Assembly (NCBI GenBank): GCA_030615765.1
Contig: JAUWYP010000006.1
Location: forward strand, 20,278 to 84,277
Reading direction: 5' to 3'
DNA: 64,000 nucleotides
DNA from: Dehalococcoidia bacterium
GTDB lineage: Bacteria; Chloroflexota; Dehalococcoidia; SM23-28-2
Shown: positions 50,909 through 61,928 of the stretch, piece by piece
How positions within the stretch are numbered: the stretch's first letter is position 1
How the letters are laid out: each line of letters opens with the position of its first letter
Program-made: the position numbers and the translations under genes
Notes under the pieces: generated by a model
What the model saw: only the letters and a program-made list of their open reading frames with translations
Told to the model about the DNA's origin: nothing
Database searches by the model: none

Positions 50909-53206
50909 TCAGGCTGTCGCCTTGAATCGGCGCAGGCGGAGGGAATTGGCCATCACTGTTAGCGAGCTGAAGGCCATGGCCACCGCCGCCAGGATCGGGT
51001 TCAGGAAGCCGAACTCGCCGAAGAAGGGCTCGAGACCGCCCGGCACGCCTGTCCTCGAGAACAAAGGATACAGAATGCCAGCCGCAATGGGAATGAGGGC
51101 GACGTTGTAGAAGAAGGCCCAGAACAGGTTCTGGCGGATGATCTGGATGGTCTTCTTGCTGAGGGCGATGGCGGTTGCCACGCCGCGCAGGTCGCCGCGG
51201 ATGAGGGTGATGTCCGAGGCCTCCATGGCCACGTCGGTGCCGCTGCCGATGGCGATGCCTACGTCGGCTTGAACCAGAGCGGGGGCGTCGTTGATGCCGT
51301 CGCCGACCATGGCCACCACCCTGCCCTCGCGCTGGAGATCGCGCACCTGCTTGGCCTTGTCCTCGGGCAGAACCTCCGCCAGCACGCGGTCGACGCCCAC
51401 CTGGCGGGCAATGGCCTCAGCCGTGCGGTGATGGTCGCCGGTGAGCATGATCACCTCGATGCCCATCGCCTTGAGGTTGGCGATGGCCTCCTGGGCGCTC
51501 TCCTTGACTGTATCGGCCACAGCGATCACGCCCAGGACCTGGCCGTCGGCGGCCACGAACATCGCTGTCTTGCCCTGGGCCAGCAACTCCTCGGCGGTCG
51601 CCGCCAGGCCGTTCAGCTTGGCGGCCCGCTGCTCCATCAAACTAAGGTTGCCCAGGAGAACCTGGCGCCCGCCCACCTGGGCCTGAACGCCTAGGCCGGG
51701 CACGGCCACGAAGTCCTGGGCCTCGGCCAGGGCCAGACCCTTCTCCTGGGCCGCCGTTACGATCGCCTCCCCGAGGGGGTGCTCCGAGCCCCGTTCGGCG
51801 CTGGCGGCCAGACGCAGCACCTCGTCCGGCTGGCCATCGCCGGCCAGCACGTCGGTCACCCGCGGCCTGCCCTCGGTGATGGTGCCGGTCTTGTCCATGA
51901 CGGCCGCCTGCACCCGATGAGCCGTCTCCAGGGCCTCGGCGCCGCGTATGAGGACACCGCTCTCCGCCCCCTTGCCGGTGCCGACCATGATGGCCGTGGG
52001 GGTGGCCAGGCCGAGGGCGCAGGGGCAGGCGATAATGAGCACAGCCACGGCGCTCAGGAGGGCGTAGGTCAACGCAGGCGATGGGCCAACAATGAGCCAG
52101 ACAACGAAGGTGAGGGCCGCCACCACCATGACCGCGGGCACGAAGTAGGAAGCGACCACGTCGGCGAGGCGCTGGATGGGCGCCTTGGAGCCCTGGGCCT
52201 CCTCCACCAGGCGGATGATCTGGGCGAGGACGGTCTCCTTGCCCACCTTGGTGGCGCGGAAGCGGAAGGAGCCCACCTTGTTGATGGTGGCGCCGATCAC
52301 CTCGTCGCCGGGGCCCTTCTCCAGCGGGATGCTCTCGCCGCTGATCATCGACTCGTCCACCGCGGAGCGGCCCTCGAGGACGATGCCGTCGACGGGGATC
52401 TTCTCGCCCGGGCGCACGACCACGACATCGCCGGGAGCCACCTGCTCGATGGGGATGTCCTGCTCCCGGCCGTCGCGGACAACGCGTGCGGTCTTGGCCC
52501 GCAGGCCCATGAGGCGCTTGATGGCCGCCGAGGTCCGGCTCTTGGCGCGAGCCTCCAGCCAGCGGCCCAGCAGGATGAGGGCGATGATGAGGGCGGAGGT
52601 CTCGAAGTAGACGCTGGTCTCGATGGCCGCCGCCTCGAACAGCCCGGGCCCAAAGGTGGCGGCGATGCTGTAGCCGTAGGCGGCGCTGGTGCCCACGGCG
52701 ATGAGGGTATTCATGTCGGCGGTGAAGTGCTTGGCGGTCTTCCAAGTGCCCAGATAGAACTGCCAGCCGGCCCAGAACTGCACCGGAGTGGCTAGCAGGA
52801 AGGAGACGACGTTGATCCAGCGAACGGGGATATCGGCCAGGAGAGGGATGTGCTGGTGCTGGGCGCCCAGCATGAGGAGACCGCCAATAGCGCCCGCGAA
52901 GAGCAGTTTGGTCAGGAGGGTGCGCTGCTCCCTCTCCCGCGCCTCGGCCTCAGCGTCCCGCTCCTCCTCCGCCACCTCGCGCAGACGATAGCCGGCATCG
53001 TCCACCGCCCGCCGCAGGTCTGCGATGGCCACCTGGCCGGGCAGGAACTTCACGGTCGCCCGCTCGGTGGCCAGGTTGACCGTCGCTTCGCTGACGCCGG
53101 GCACCTTCTTGAGGGCACGCTCTACCCGCCGCACGCAGGAGGCGCAGGTCATGCCCTCGATAGGAATGGTCAACTGCTGCTTCTCTTCTGTCTTGTCCTC
53201 AGCCAT
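50909..53206 (-). CDS. copA: Copper-exporting P1B-type ATPase CopA
   Basis: 765 residues from ATG 53206 (GAGGGG 6 nt upstream). One N-terminal HMA domain with GMTCASC at 18-24, eight membrane helices. The CPC motif is in [18 protein letters not shown], the phosphorylation site is DKTGTITEG, and the hinge is [14 protein letters not shown]7 has the YN ([13 protein letters not shown]) and TM8 the MxxSS ([17 protein letters not shown]) Cu(I) signature. It exports Cu(I). It follows csoR by 32 bp. Confidence 0.96.
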   Translation of the reverse strand: MAEDKTEEKQQLTIPIEGMTCASCVRRVERALKKVPGVSEATVNLATERATVKFLPGQVAIADLRRAVDDAGYRLREVAEEERDAEAEAREREQRTLLTKLLFAGAIGGLLMLGAQHQHIPLLADIPVRWINVVSFLLATPVQFWAGWQFYLGTWKTAKHFTADMNTLIAVGTSAAYGYSIAATFGPGLFEAAAIETSVYFETSALIIALILLGRWLEARAKSRTSAAIKRLMGLRAKTARVVRDGREQDIPIEQVAPGDVVVVRPGEKIPVDGIVLEGRSAVDESMISGESIPLEKGPGDEVIGATINKVGSFRFRATKVGKETVLAQIIRLVEEAQGSKAPIQRLADVVASYFVPAVMVVAALTFVVWLIVGPSPALTYALLSAVAVLIIACPCALGLATPTAIMVGTGKGAESGVLIRGAEALETAHRVQAAVMDKTGTITEGRPRVTDVLAGDGQPDEVLRLAASAERGSEHPLGEAIVTAAQEKGLALAEAQDFVAVPGLGVQAQVGGRQVLLGNLSLMEQRAAKLNGLAATAEELLAQGKTAMFVAADGQVLGVIAVADTVKESAQEAIANLKAMGIEVIMLTGDHHRTAEAIARQVGVDRVLAEVLPEDKAKQVRDLQREGRVVAMVGDGINDAPALVQADVGIAIGSGTDVAMEASDITLIRGDLRGVATAIALSKKTIQIIRQNLFWAFFYNVALIPIAAGILYPLFSRTGVPGGLEPFFGEFGFLNPILAAVAMAFSSLTVMANSLRLRRFKATA

Positions 53207-53238
53207 CTCCAACCCCTCACCCTCTGAGCCGACCTCGC

Positions 53239-53505
53239 TCAACGGTTGGCCAGGGTGTAGAGCTCCTCCAGTTCCTGGACGACCTGCTCCTCGCGGCCGT
53301 TCTTGATGCCATCGATGACGCAGGTGTGCAGATGGCCCTCGAGGACGATGGCCTCCATCTTCTCGATGGCGCGGCGAACGGCGAAGGTCTGCTTCAGGAT
53401 CTCAGGGCAGTACTTGTCCTCCTCGATCATGCGCCGCACGCCGGCCAGGTGGCCGTCGATGTAGTTCAGGCGCTTGAGCACGTCTTCGCGCACCTCATGC
53501 TTCAC
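53239..53505 (-). CDS. csoR: Copper-sensing repressor CsoR
   Basis: 88 residues from GTG 53505 (AGGAGG 8 nt upstream). The track start (53556) would place the -10 box inside the coding region. [56 protein letters not shown] is the CsoR/RcnR fold with Cu(I) ligands C33, H58 and C62 in the exact C-x24-H-x3-C pattern. It should derepress the whole operon on copper binding. Confidence 0.95.
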   Translation of the reverse strand: MKHEVREDVLKRLNYIDGHLAGVRRMIEEDKYCPEILKQTFAVRRAIEKMEAIVLEGHLHTCVIDGIKNGREEQVVQELEELYTLANR

Positions 53506-53539
53506 GGGGCTCACCTCCTGCTCAGTCCCGACTGCCTCT

Positions 53540-53575
53540 ATTATAGCATAACCCACACCCAGGGGGTAGGGGTGT
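53540..53575 (-). promoter_or_regulatory. csoR-copA promoter with candidate CsoR operator
   Basis: A minus-strand TATAAT (53545-53540) precedes the start by about 35 nt. Over the -35/spacer is an inverted repeat ACACCC-AGGGGGTAG-GGGTGT (53555-53575) rich in G/C tracts, as in known CsoR sites (flanked TACCC...GGGT). CsoR binding here would block RNA polymerase. Confidence 0.55.
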
Positions 53576-53634
53576 AGACAAGGATAACAGAATCCCCGAC
53601 CTCTGTCAATGCGGGAGATCCAGATACCCCCTGC

Positions 53635-53754
53635 CTACGGCTTGAGCAGCACCTTGAGCGCCTCGTCCTCACGAGCGGCCATGAGCTGATAGCCGCGGGG
53701 CGCCTCGCTCAGCGGCAGGACGTGGCTGGCGATGGGGGCGGGGTGGTTCTTCGC
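53635..53754 (-). pseudogene. C-terminal remnant of a zinc-containing alcohol dehydrogenase
   Basis: About 39 codons read KNHPAPIASHVLPLSEAPRGYQLM and end EALKVLLKP-stop, which is the C-terminal tail of medium-chain zinc alcohol dehydrogenases (THRLPLSEAxxGY...KVVLKP-type). The catalytic and cofactor domains are missing; the frame runs directly into antisense of the crotonase gene. A deletion joined the end of an old gene to the crotonase 3' end. Confidence 0.75.
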
Positions 53755-53771
53755 CGGCCTCCCTCTTGGCC

Positions 53772-54578
53772 CTACAGCCCGTGCCGCTTCCACTGGGGCC
53801 GCCGCTTCTCGATGAAAGAGCTGGCGCCCTCGGTCGGTGAGTCGCCGCGGAAGGCGAGGGTGCGAAACGTCTCCGCCTCGATCTGGAGCCCTTCCTCCAG
53901 CGGGCGGCCGATCCCTCGAATCAGGGCCTCCTTGTCGCTGCGGATGGCCCCCTGCGGGAGCTGGCAGATCTGCTCCGCCAGCTGGCTGGCGCGGGCCATG
54001 AGCTGATCCTTGGGCACGACCTCGTTCACCAGGCCAATGCGGAGAGCCTCCTGGACGTCGATCAGGCGGCCGGTGATGATCAGCTCCAGGGCGCGGCCGA
54101 GGCCGACGATCCGCCACAGGCGCTGAGTGCCGCCGTCGCCCAGGCCGATATTCCAGCGTCGATTCAAGATGCCGAACTGGGCGTGGTCAGCGGCGAGGCG
54201 AATGTCGCACATGCAGGCGATCTCCAGGCCGCCGGCCAGGCAGTAGCCGTTGATGACCGCGATCATCGGCTTGTATATGTCCAGGCCCAGGGTGTAGCCA
54301 AGGAAGCCTTCCAGATTCTGGAGCTGCACCCGAAATCGATCCTCGGTGATGTCCAGCCACCCCTCGGCTGCCTGCTTGAGGTCAGCGCCAGTGCAGAAGG
54401 CCTTGTCGCCAGCACCGGTGATCACCGCCACGAAGGCATCATCGTCGTCGCGGAAGGTGCGCCAGGCGTTGGCCAGGAGAGCCGCTGTCTCGCTGTCAAC
54501 GCAGTTGAGAACCCGCGGCCGGCTGATAGTGATGTAGAAGACGTGGTTCCGCTTCTCGTAGATCGCCTTGGCTGGCAT
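53772..54578 (-). CDS. Enoyl-CoA hydratase/isomerase (crotonase) family protein
   Basis: 268 residues from ATG 54578 (AGGAGG 9 nt upstream); the track's extra N-terminus lies outside. The oxyanion hole residues are present: FVAVITGAGDKAFCTGADLKQAAEG and INGYCLAGGLEIACMCDIRLAADHAQFGI. In the usual active-site loop GILNRRWNIGLGDGGTQRL no glutamate stands where most hydratases carry Glu144, so hydratase activity is doubtful. ELIITGRLIDVQEALRIGLVNEVV closes the fold. The ADH remnant lies just downstream. Confidence 0.9.
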   Translation of the reverse strand: MPAKAIYEKRNHVFYITISRPRVLNCVDSETAALLANAWRTFRDDDDAFVAVITGAGDKAFCTGADLKQAAEGWLDITEDRFRVQLQNLEGFLGYTLGLDIYKPMIAVINGYCLAGGLEIACMCDIRLAADHAQFGILNRRWNIGLGDGGTQRLWRIVGLGRALELIITGRLIDVQEALRIGLVNEVVPKDQLMARASQLAEQICQLPQGAIRSDKEALIRGIGRPLEEGLQIEAETFRTLAFRGDSPTEGASSFIEKRRPQWKRHGL

Positions 54579-54649
54579 CTGAGAGTACCTCCTGTCGAAT
54601 AATGCTCGATGGGGCCATGAACCTGCGCCGCTTCTCGAGAGCGCCGCGA

Positions 54650-55744
54650 TCAGCTGTGCAGAATGTGCAGGACATCGCCGTCCTGCACGACGTAGCCCTT
54701 GCCCTCGGTGCGGAGGGTGCCGCGTTTGCGAGCCTCGGCCAGGGAGCCGCAGCCCAGGATCTCCTCCCAGCCGATGGCCTCGGCCCGAATGAACCCCTTC
54801 TCCATGTCGGAGTGGATCTTGCCGGCCGCCTGCTGGGCGGGGGTCCCCCGCGGCACGGTCCAGGCGCGGCACTCGTCGCCGACCACGGTGTAGAAGGTGA
54901 TGAGGCCCATCAGGTCGAAGGTCTGCTGAAGGACGCGCTGCACACCGGCGTCGGTCAGGCCCATGTCCTGGCGAAACTCCCAGGCCTCCTCCTCGGAAAG
55001 CTCAGCCAGCTCCATCTCCAGCTGGCCACAGAGGGCGACCACCCGCGTGCCCTCACCGGCGTAGCGAGTGGCGAATTCGCTCTCGATGTCCGCAATCTTC
55101 GAAGCGTCCTCCTCGCCCACGTTGACTACGAGCAGAATGGGCTTCAGGGTGAGGAGAGCGTAGTCGCGCAGGGCCTTCTCCTCCTCGGCTGTCAGGGTTT
55201 GCCCCCGCAGGGGCTTCTCCTCCTCCAGGGAGGCCTTGACCCGCCGCAGGAGCTCCATCTCCCGCTCGCCGGCCTCTCGCTCGCCCGGCTTGGACGCGCG
55301 CACCACGGGCGCGAGCCGCTCCAGGCGCTTCTCCACGACGGCAAGGTCAGCCAGGGCGAGCTCGACGTCCATGGCGGCGATGTCCCGGTGAGGGTCGATG
55401 CTTCCCTGGGGATGAGGCACATCGTCTCGCTGGAAGGTGCGGACGACGTGGAGGAGGCCGTCGCTGGCGGAGAGGGCGGAAAGGACCTGGCTGGAGGGGC
55501 CGCCGCCGCGGCTGGCGGTAGCACTCATGGCAGGCAGGTCAATGTAGCGCACCTCGGCCGGGGTGGCCTTCTTGGACTGAAACTGGGCGGCGAGCTTGCT
55601 CAGGCGCTCGTCGGGCACCTTCACCACGCCGATGTGCGTCTCCACGCCCGCCCTGTAGCCACCGGTCTCGGCGTGGCCATGGGTGAGGGCGTTGAAGACG
55701 GTGGTCTTGCCGCAAAGGGGAAGGCCAACGATGCCCAGGTCCAT
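54650..55744 (-). CDS. ychF: Ribosome-binding ATPase YchF
   Basis: 364 residues. LGIVGLPLCGKTTVFNALTHG is the P-loop (Obg-family, ATP preferring); YIDLPAMS, then a coiled coil LVEKRLERL..EKALRDYA, and ILLVVNVGEE (NKxE changed to NVGE as in YchF). The C-terminal TGS domain (FDLMGLITFYTVVGDECRAWTVPRGTPAQQAAGKIHSDMEKGFIRAE) is complete. Confidence 0.95.
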   Translation of the reverse strand: MDLGIVGLPLCGKTTVFNALTHGHAETGGYRAGVETHIGVVKVPDERLSKLAAQFQSKKATPAEVRYIDLPAMSATASRGGGPSSQVLSALSASDGLLHVVRTFQRDDVPHPQGSIDPHRDIAAMDVELALADLAVVEKRLERLAPVVRASKPGEREAGEREMELLRRVKASLEEEKPLRGQTLTAEEEKALRDYALLTLKPILLVVNVGEEDASKIADIESEFATRYAGEGTRVVALCGQLEMELAELSEEEAWEFRQDMGLTDAGVQRVLQQTFDLMGLITFYTVVGDECRAWTVPRGTPAQQAAGKIHSDMEKGFIRAEAIGWEEILGCGSLAEARKRGTLRTEGKGYVVQDGDVLHILHS

Positions 55745-55786
55745 ACCGCCACCCCGCCACCAGCATAGTGCCGCCCGAAAGGGGTG

Positions 55787-56464
55787 TCAACGCGCAGTGG
55801 CGCCCATCGCCAGCCGACAGACCTCCCGCAGGCAGCACTGAGGGCAGAGCGGCGCCTTGCGGCAGACGGTCTTGGCGTGGCGGTCGATGAGGGCATGGTA
55901 TTCGTTGAACAACTGCACGTCGGGCGGCAGGGCCTGGCTGAACATCGCCTGCCAGGAGGCATAGCTGTCGCTGGTCGGCTCCAGGCCCAGGCGGGGGAAG
56001 ACGCGGCGGGTGTAGGCGTCGATGACGAAGCTGGGCTTCTCGGCCGCATAGAGGATGATGGAATCGGCCGTCTCCTGGCCGATGCCGTGGGTAGCAAGAA
56101 GCTGCTGTCGGAGCTGCGGCAGGGGCAAGGCAAACAGGGCATCCAGGTCGCCGCCGTGCCTGTCGAAGAGCATCTCCAGGAAGGCCTTGACCTTGCGGGC
56201 CTTGGCGTTGTAGTAACCGGCGGGATGAATCAGCCGGGCCAGCTCATCGAGGCCGACCTTCAGGAGGCCTTCCGGCGAGAGGATCCCCGCCGCCTTGAGG
56301 TTCTCGATGGCTTTCTCCACGTTTACCCAGGCGGACGACTGGGTGAGGATAGCCCCAACGACGACCTCGAAGGGCGAATCCCCGGGCCACCAGTGCTGAG
56401 GGCCGTAGGCGGCGTAGAGGCGCCAGTATATCTCGGGAAGCTTCTCGGCGATGGGCTTGGCCAC
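55787..56464 (-). CDS. HhH-GPD DNA glycosylase of the Nth/MagIII type
   Basis: 225 residues. Endonuclease III fold: VVVGAILTQSSAWVNVEKAIENLKAAG, HhH LLATHGIGQETADSIILYAAEKPSFVIDAYTRRVFPRLG with the catalytic aspartate in IDAYT, and a [4Fe-4S] loop CRKAPLCPQCCLREVC. At the place of the catalytic lysine (VGRKTANVV in Nth) it has GQETADSII, so it cannot form the Nth Schiff base. A monofunctional glycosylase such as a 3-methyladenine type is the better guess. Confidence 0.88.
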   Translation of the reverse strand: MAKPIAEKLPEIYWRLYAAYGPQHWWPGDSPFEVVVGAILTQSSAWVNVEKAIENLKAAGILSPEGLLKVGLDELARLIHPAGYYNAKARKVKAFLEMLFDRHGGDLDALFALPLPQLRQQLLATHGIGQETADSIILYAAEKPSFVIDAYTRRVFPRLGLEPTSDSYASWQAMFSQALPPDVQLFNEYHALIDRHAKTVCRKAPLCPQCCLREVCRLAMGATAR

Positions 56465-56470
56465 GGCTGG

Positions 56471-56956
56471 CTAGCTCTCCTGGAGCTGTCCCTCCTCGGG
56501 GCCCTTGGTTGCCTTCTGGACCCAGTCCGCAACGGTAGACTCGGGCACGCCATCGTAATAGAAGAGATAGGGCTTCAGGTCCAGCACCGGCGTGCCGTCA
56601 ATCGCATCCAGGCCCCGCACCCGCAGCACGTTGCCCCTCCGCTCCAGGAGAGCCACCACCCTCAGGCCGATGGGGTTGGGCCGAACCGGGCTGCGGGTGG
56701 CGAACACTCCCTGAAGGGGAATCCGAGGGTCGCCGCGGGGGTGGACATGCGTCGTCGTCTCTCGAGGCTCCTCCGAGACCAGGTGCATCCAATAGATGAC
56801 GATGATATGAGAGAAGCCCTCGAGGCCATCCAGGGCGCTCGCCCACCTGTCCTGCACGACGATCGTGGACTCCAGGCTTTCCCAGCCCTCCCTGCGTGGT
56901 TCCCTCACGGAGCTGCGCACCACCCCAATGGGCTTCACAACGACCGGTTCCAGCAT
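56471..56956 (-). CDS. TrmO-like tRNA m6t6A37 methyltransferase (TsaA family)
   Basis: 161 residues. KPIGVVRSSVREPRREGWESLESTIVVQDRWASALDGLEGFSHIIVIYWMHL opens the TsaA/UPF0066 beta barrel. The SAM-site signature is complete: GVFATRSPVRPNPIGLRVVALLERRGNVLRVRGLDAIDGTPVLDLKPYL. In E. coli TrmO methylates N6 of t6A37 in tRNA-Thr; two tRNA-Thr genes lie at 44.5-44.9 kb. The gene lies 6 bp before the Nth-like gene. Confidence 0.9.
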   Translation of the reverse strand: MLEPVVVKPIGVVRSSVREPRREGWESLESTIVVQDRWASALDGLEGFSHIIVIYWMHLVSEEPRETTTHVHPRGDPRIPLQGVFATRSPVRPNPIGLRVVALLERRGNVLRVRGLDAIDGTPVLDLKPYLFYYDGVPESTVADWVQKATKGPEEGQLQES

Positions 56957-57004
56957 CGCACCGTCCTCCAGCTCAGTACAGTCTCAGGGGAACTCCGTCG
57001 CTGG

Positions 57005-58240
57005 TCAAGGCTGACCAGGCAACGGGTGCCGCGGCAGAAGGAACACGGCCAGCAGGAAGGCCAGGGCCGCGGTGCTGCCGCCCAGGAAGAAGGGGGCCGA
57101 GGCTCCCACCTGGTCCCAGAGGACACCGGCGAGGACGCTGGATAGGAGGATCATCAGCCCCATGGCGCCCTGGTAGAGGCCCAGGGCGGTGCCCCGCCAC
57201 TGGGCTCCAACGAAGTCGGTCACCAGGGCTCTTCCCACGCCCTCGGTCAACGCCATGTAGCTTCCGTATACGGCAAACAGGAGCCAAACGTAGGCTCCGG
57301 CATCGACAACGGCGAAGCCGAAGTAGACAACAGCAAAGATAGCGAAGCCACCAGCAATGACGCGCCGCCTTCCGACCCGATCGGAGGCGATTCCGGCCGG
57401 CATCGACAGGAGGGCGTAAACGACGTTGTAGAGGGCATAGGCCAGAACCGCCTCGCTGACGCCCAGCCCGAGGTTGCGGGCCCGCAGGATGATGAATACG
57501 TCGCTCGAGTTGCCCAAGGCGAAAAGCAGGCTTATGCCCAGGAAGACATAGTAGCCTCTACCGAAGCCCCTGAGTTGCAGGCGCGGCTGCGACTCGCGCT
57601 CGTCTGGGGCGGGAGCCCTGTCGCTAACGCCCCGCAGTACGACAACCGCCAACACGGCAGGCACAAGGGCGAGGGCAAAGATCGGGCGGAAGTTCTCGCC
57701 GATGAGAGCGAGCAAGGCCAGTGCGACCAGGGGGCCTACTACCGCCCCGGCTGTATCGGCCGCCCGATGAAAGCCGAAGCCGCGGCCTCGAACAGAGGGA
57801 GGCGTCCACTGAGCTATGAGAGCATCGCGGGGGGACGTCCGCAGGCCCTTGCCCAATCGGTCCCCCACGCGGGCGAACAGCACCATAGGCCAGTGGAAGG
57901 CCACGGCCAAGAAGACCTTCGCCACGGCCGAGAGGCTGTAGCCGACTAGCATGAAGGGCTTTCGCTTGCCCAACTTGTCGGAAAGCCAGCCGGAGATCAC
58001 CCTGAACATGCTGGTTGTGCTCTCGGCCAGGCCTTCGATGGCGCCGAGGATAGTGCGCGGCACCCCCAGCGTCTCGGTGAGGAAGATGGGAACCAGGGGG
58101 TAGATCATCTCGGTGCTGATGTCGGTGAAGAAGCTCACTATGCCCAGACGGAAGACGTTTCTCTCCACTCCGGGCACGACGGAGTCCCTGGCGACGGGCG
58201 GAGCAGAACCTAGCGGCGACTTGGCGTCCTTAGCGGTCAT
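57005..58240 (-). CDS. Major facilitator superfamily transporter
   Basis: 411 residues, 12 predicted membrane helices. NVFRLGIVSFFTDISTEMIYPLVPIFLTETLGVPRTILGAIEGLAEST is the typical start; RVGDRLGKGLRTSPRDALIA and GIASDRVGRRRVIAG are the MFS motifs between TM2-3 and 8-9. Similar proteins form a widespread multidrug/unknown-substrate family. No operon partner; divergent from gyrB. Confidence 0.88.
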   Translation of the reverse strand: MTAKDAKSPLGSAPPVARDSVVPGVERNVFRLGIVSFFTDISTEMIYPLVPIFLTETLGVPRTILGAIEGLAESTTSMFRVISGWLSDKLGKRKPFMLVGYSLSAVAKVFLAVAFHWPMVLFARVGDRLGKGLRTSPRDALIAQWTPPSVRGRGFGFHRAADTAGAVVGPLVALALLALIGENFRPIFALALVPAVLAVVVLRGVSDRAPAPDERESQPRLQLRGFGRGYYVFLGISLLFALGNSSDVFIILRARNLGLGVSEAVLAYALYNVVYALLSMPAGIASDRVGRRRVIAGGFAIFAVVYFGFAVVDAGAYVWLLFAVYGSYMALTEGVGRALVTDFVGAQWRGTALGLYQGAMGLMILLSSVLAGVLWDQVGASAPFFLGGSTAALAFLLAVFLLPRHPLPGQP

Positions 58241-58252
58241 CTGAGCTACTGA

Positions 58253-60280
<2,028 letters not shown>

Positions 60281-60282
60281 AC

Positions 60283-60849
60283 TTACTTACTCTGAATCAG
60301 CGAGAAGAACTCGGCGCGGCTGGCCGGGTTGCTGTGGAAAGAGCCGCGGATAGCCGAGGTAATAACGTTGCTCCCCGGTTTCTTGATGCCCCGCATGACC
60401 ATGCACAGGTGCTCCGCCTGAACAACCACCGCCACCCCGACCGCCTTAATTCCCTCGGCAACGGCATCGGCAATCTCGGTGGTCATCCGTTCCTGGACCT
60501 GCGGACGACGGGCAATCGTCTCCACCACGCGCGCCAGCTTGCTGATGCCCACGATCCGCCCCTCATCATTAGGGATATAGCCCACGTGGGCGACGCCGTA
60601 AAACGGCAGGAGGTGGTGCTCGCACATGGAATAAAACGGAATATCCTTTAAAATCACCATCTCCCGGTGACCCAGCTCAAACCCCACCTCCAGGTCATCC
60701 TTGGGGTCCTTTTCGACACCCATAAAAAGCTCGGCATACATCTCCGCCACGCGCTGGGGAGTATCTCTCAGCCCTTCACGTGAAGGGTTTTCCCCGATGG
60801 CTTCGATAATATCCAGTACCGATTTTTTAATTCTGGCCTCGTCAAACAT
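60283..60849 (-). CDS. folE: GTP cyclohydrolase I
   Basis: 188 residues. It converts GTP to dihydroneopterin triphosphate for folate (or queuosine). Zinc ligands are seen in [23 protein letters not shown] and [37 protein letters not shown] and [12 protein letters not shown] are the family's conserved helix regions. Base usage from here to the end differs from the rest of the window. Confidence 0.96.
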   Translation of the reverse strand: MFDEARIKKSVLDIIEAIGENPSREGLRDTPQRVAEMYAELFMGVEKDPKDDLEVGFELGHREMVILKDIPFYSMCEHHLLPFYGVAHVGYIPNDEGRIVGISKLARVVETIARRPQVQERMTTEIADAVAEGIKAVGVAVVVQAEHLCMVMRGIKKPGSNVITSAIRGSFHSNPASRAEFFSLIQSK

Positions 60850-60873
60850 ACTCCGCCTCCTTGCCGTCGTTAA

Positions 60874-61926
60874 CTATCCCCAGCCCAGTGCTTTCTCCAC
60901 CGCCGCCAGGTCCGCCGGAAGCTCCAGGAACGGCGGGGCTTCCTTCAGGGCCGTCTCCGTATCCTTGAGTCCGCTACCGGTGACCACGCAGACGATAACC
61001 TCCCGCGAGAAGTCACGCCCCTGGCCCGTCAGTTTTATTAAACCCGCCAGTGATGCCGCCGAAGCCGGCTCTCCGAAAATCCCGGCCTCCGATGCCATGA
61101 TTCTCTGGGCGGCGAGGATTTCCTCGTCACTGACCATGTCGATGATACCGCCGGACTCGTCACGGGCGGCCACAGCCTTCTGCCAGCTGGCCGGATTACC
61201 GATACGGATTGCCGTAGCCACCGTCTCCGGCTTCTCGATGGCATGGCCGCGGACAATCGGTGCCGCCCCCTCGGCCTGGAAACCGTACATCTTCGGCTTT
61301 TTGGTCGCTTTACCCGCCCCGTAATACTCCACAAAGCCCTTCCAGTAAGCGGTAATATTGCCGGCATTCCCTACCGGCAGAAAGAGATAGCCCGGGGCGT
61401 CGCCGAGGGCGTCAACAATCTCGAAGGCGGCCGTCTTCTGTCCCTCGATGCGGTAGGGATTGAGGGAATTCACCAGCGTTACCGGGTGCTTTTCGGTCAG
61501 ACCGAGCACGATATTGAGCGCCCGGTCGAAGTTGCCGTCGATAGCGACTATTTTGGCGCCATGAACAACGGCCTGCGCCAGCTTGCCCATGGCGATATTA
61601 CCTCCGGGTATGACGATTACGCAGTCGAGCCCGCAGTAAGCCGCGAAAGCGGCCGCGGAGGCGCTGGTATTACCGGTGGAAGCGCAGATGATAGCTCTGC
61701 TGCCGTCTTCCACCGCCCTGGCGACGGCCATTACCATGCCCCTGTCCTTGAAGGAGCCGGTGGGGTGGCACCCTTCCAGCTTGAAATAAAGCTCGCCGCA
61801 GCCGTATTTCCTGGCCAGCCTGTCGCACCTGACCAGCGGGGTATCCCCCTCCCCGATGGTAAAGAGAGGTGTTTTGCCGGTTACGGGCAGATATTTTTTA
61901 TATTGAAGCAAAACTCCCTTTTTCAT
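60874..61926 (-). CDS. thrC: Threonine synthase
   Basis: 350 residues. PLP-dependent fold type II: KLEGCHPTGSFKDRGMVMAVARA holds the Schiff-base lysine, ICASTGNTSASAAAFAAYCGLDCVIVIPGG the phosphate-binding Ser/Thr loop, and YLFLPVGNAGNITAYWKGFVEY a later loop. It converts the product of thrB (8.7 kb) to threonine. It lies 2 bp downstream of hom, same direction. Confidence 0.96.
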   Translation of the reverse strand: MKKGVLLQYKKYLPVTGKTPLFTIGEGDTPLVRCDRLARKYGCGELYFKLEGCHPTGSFKDRGMVMAVARAVEDGSRAIICASTGNTSASAAAFAAYCGLDCVIVIPGGNIAMGKLAQAVVHGAKIVAIDGNFDRALNIVLGLTEKHPVTLVNSLNPYRIEGQKTAAFEIVDALGDAPGYLFLPVGNAGNITAYWKGFVEYYGAGKATKKPKMYGFQAEGAAPIVRGHAIEKPETVATAIRIGNPASWQKAVAARDESGGIIDMVSDEEILAAQRIMASEAGIFGEPASAASLAGLIKLTGQGRDFSREVIVCVVTGSGLKDTETALKEAPPFLELPADLAAVEKALGWG

Positions 61927-61928
61927 CG

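Noticed and set aside
53635-54117. 160-aa ORF over the crotonase 3' end
   Set aside because: Only its last 39 codons resemble a protein family (ADH tail); the rest is antisense-frame shadow.
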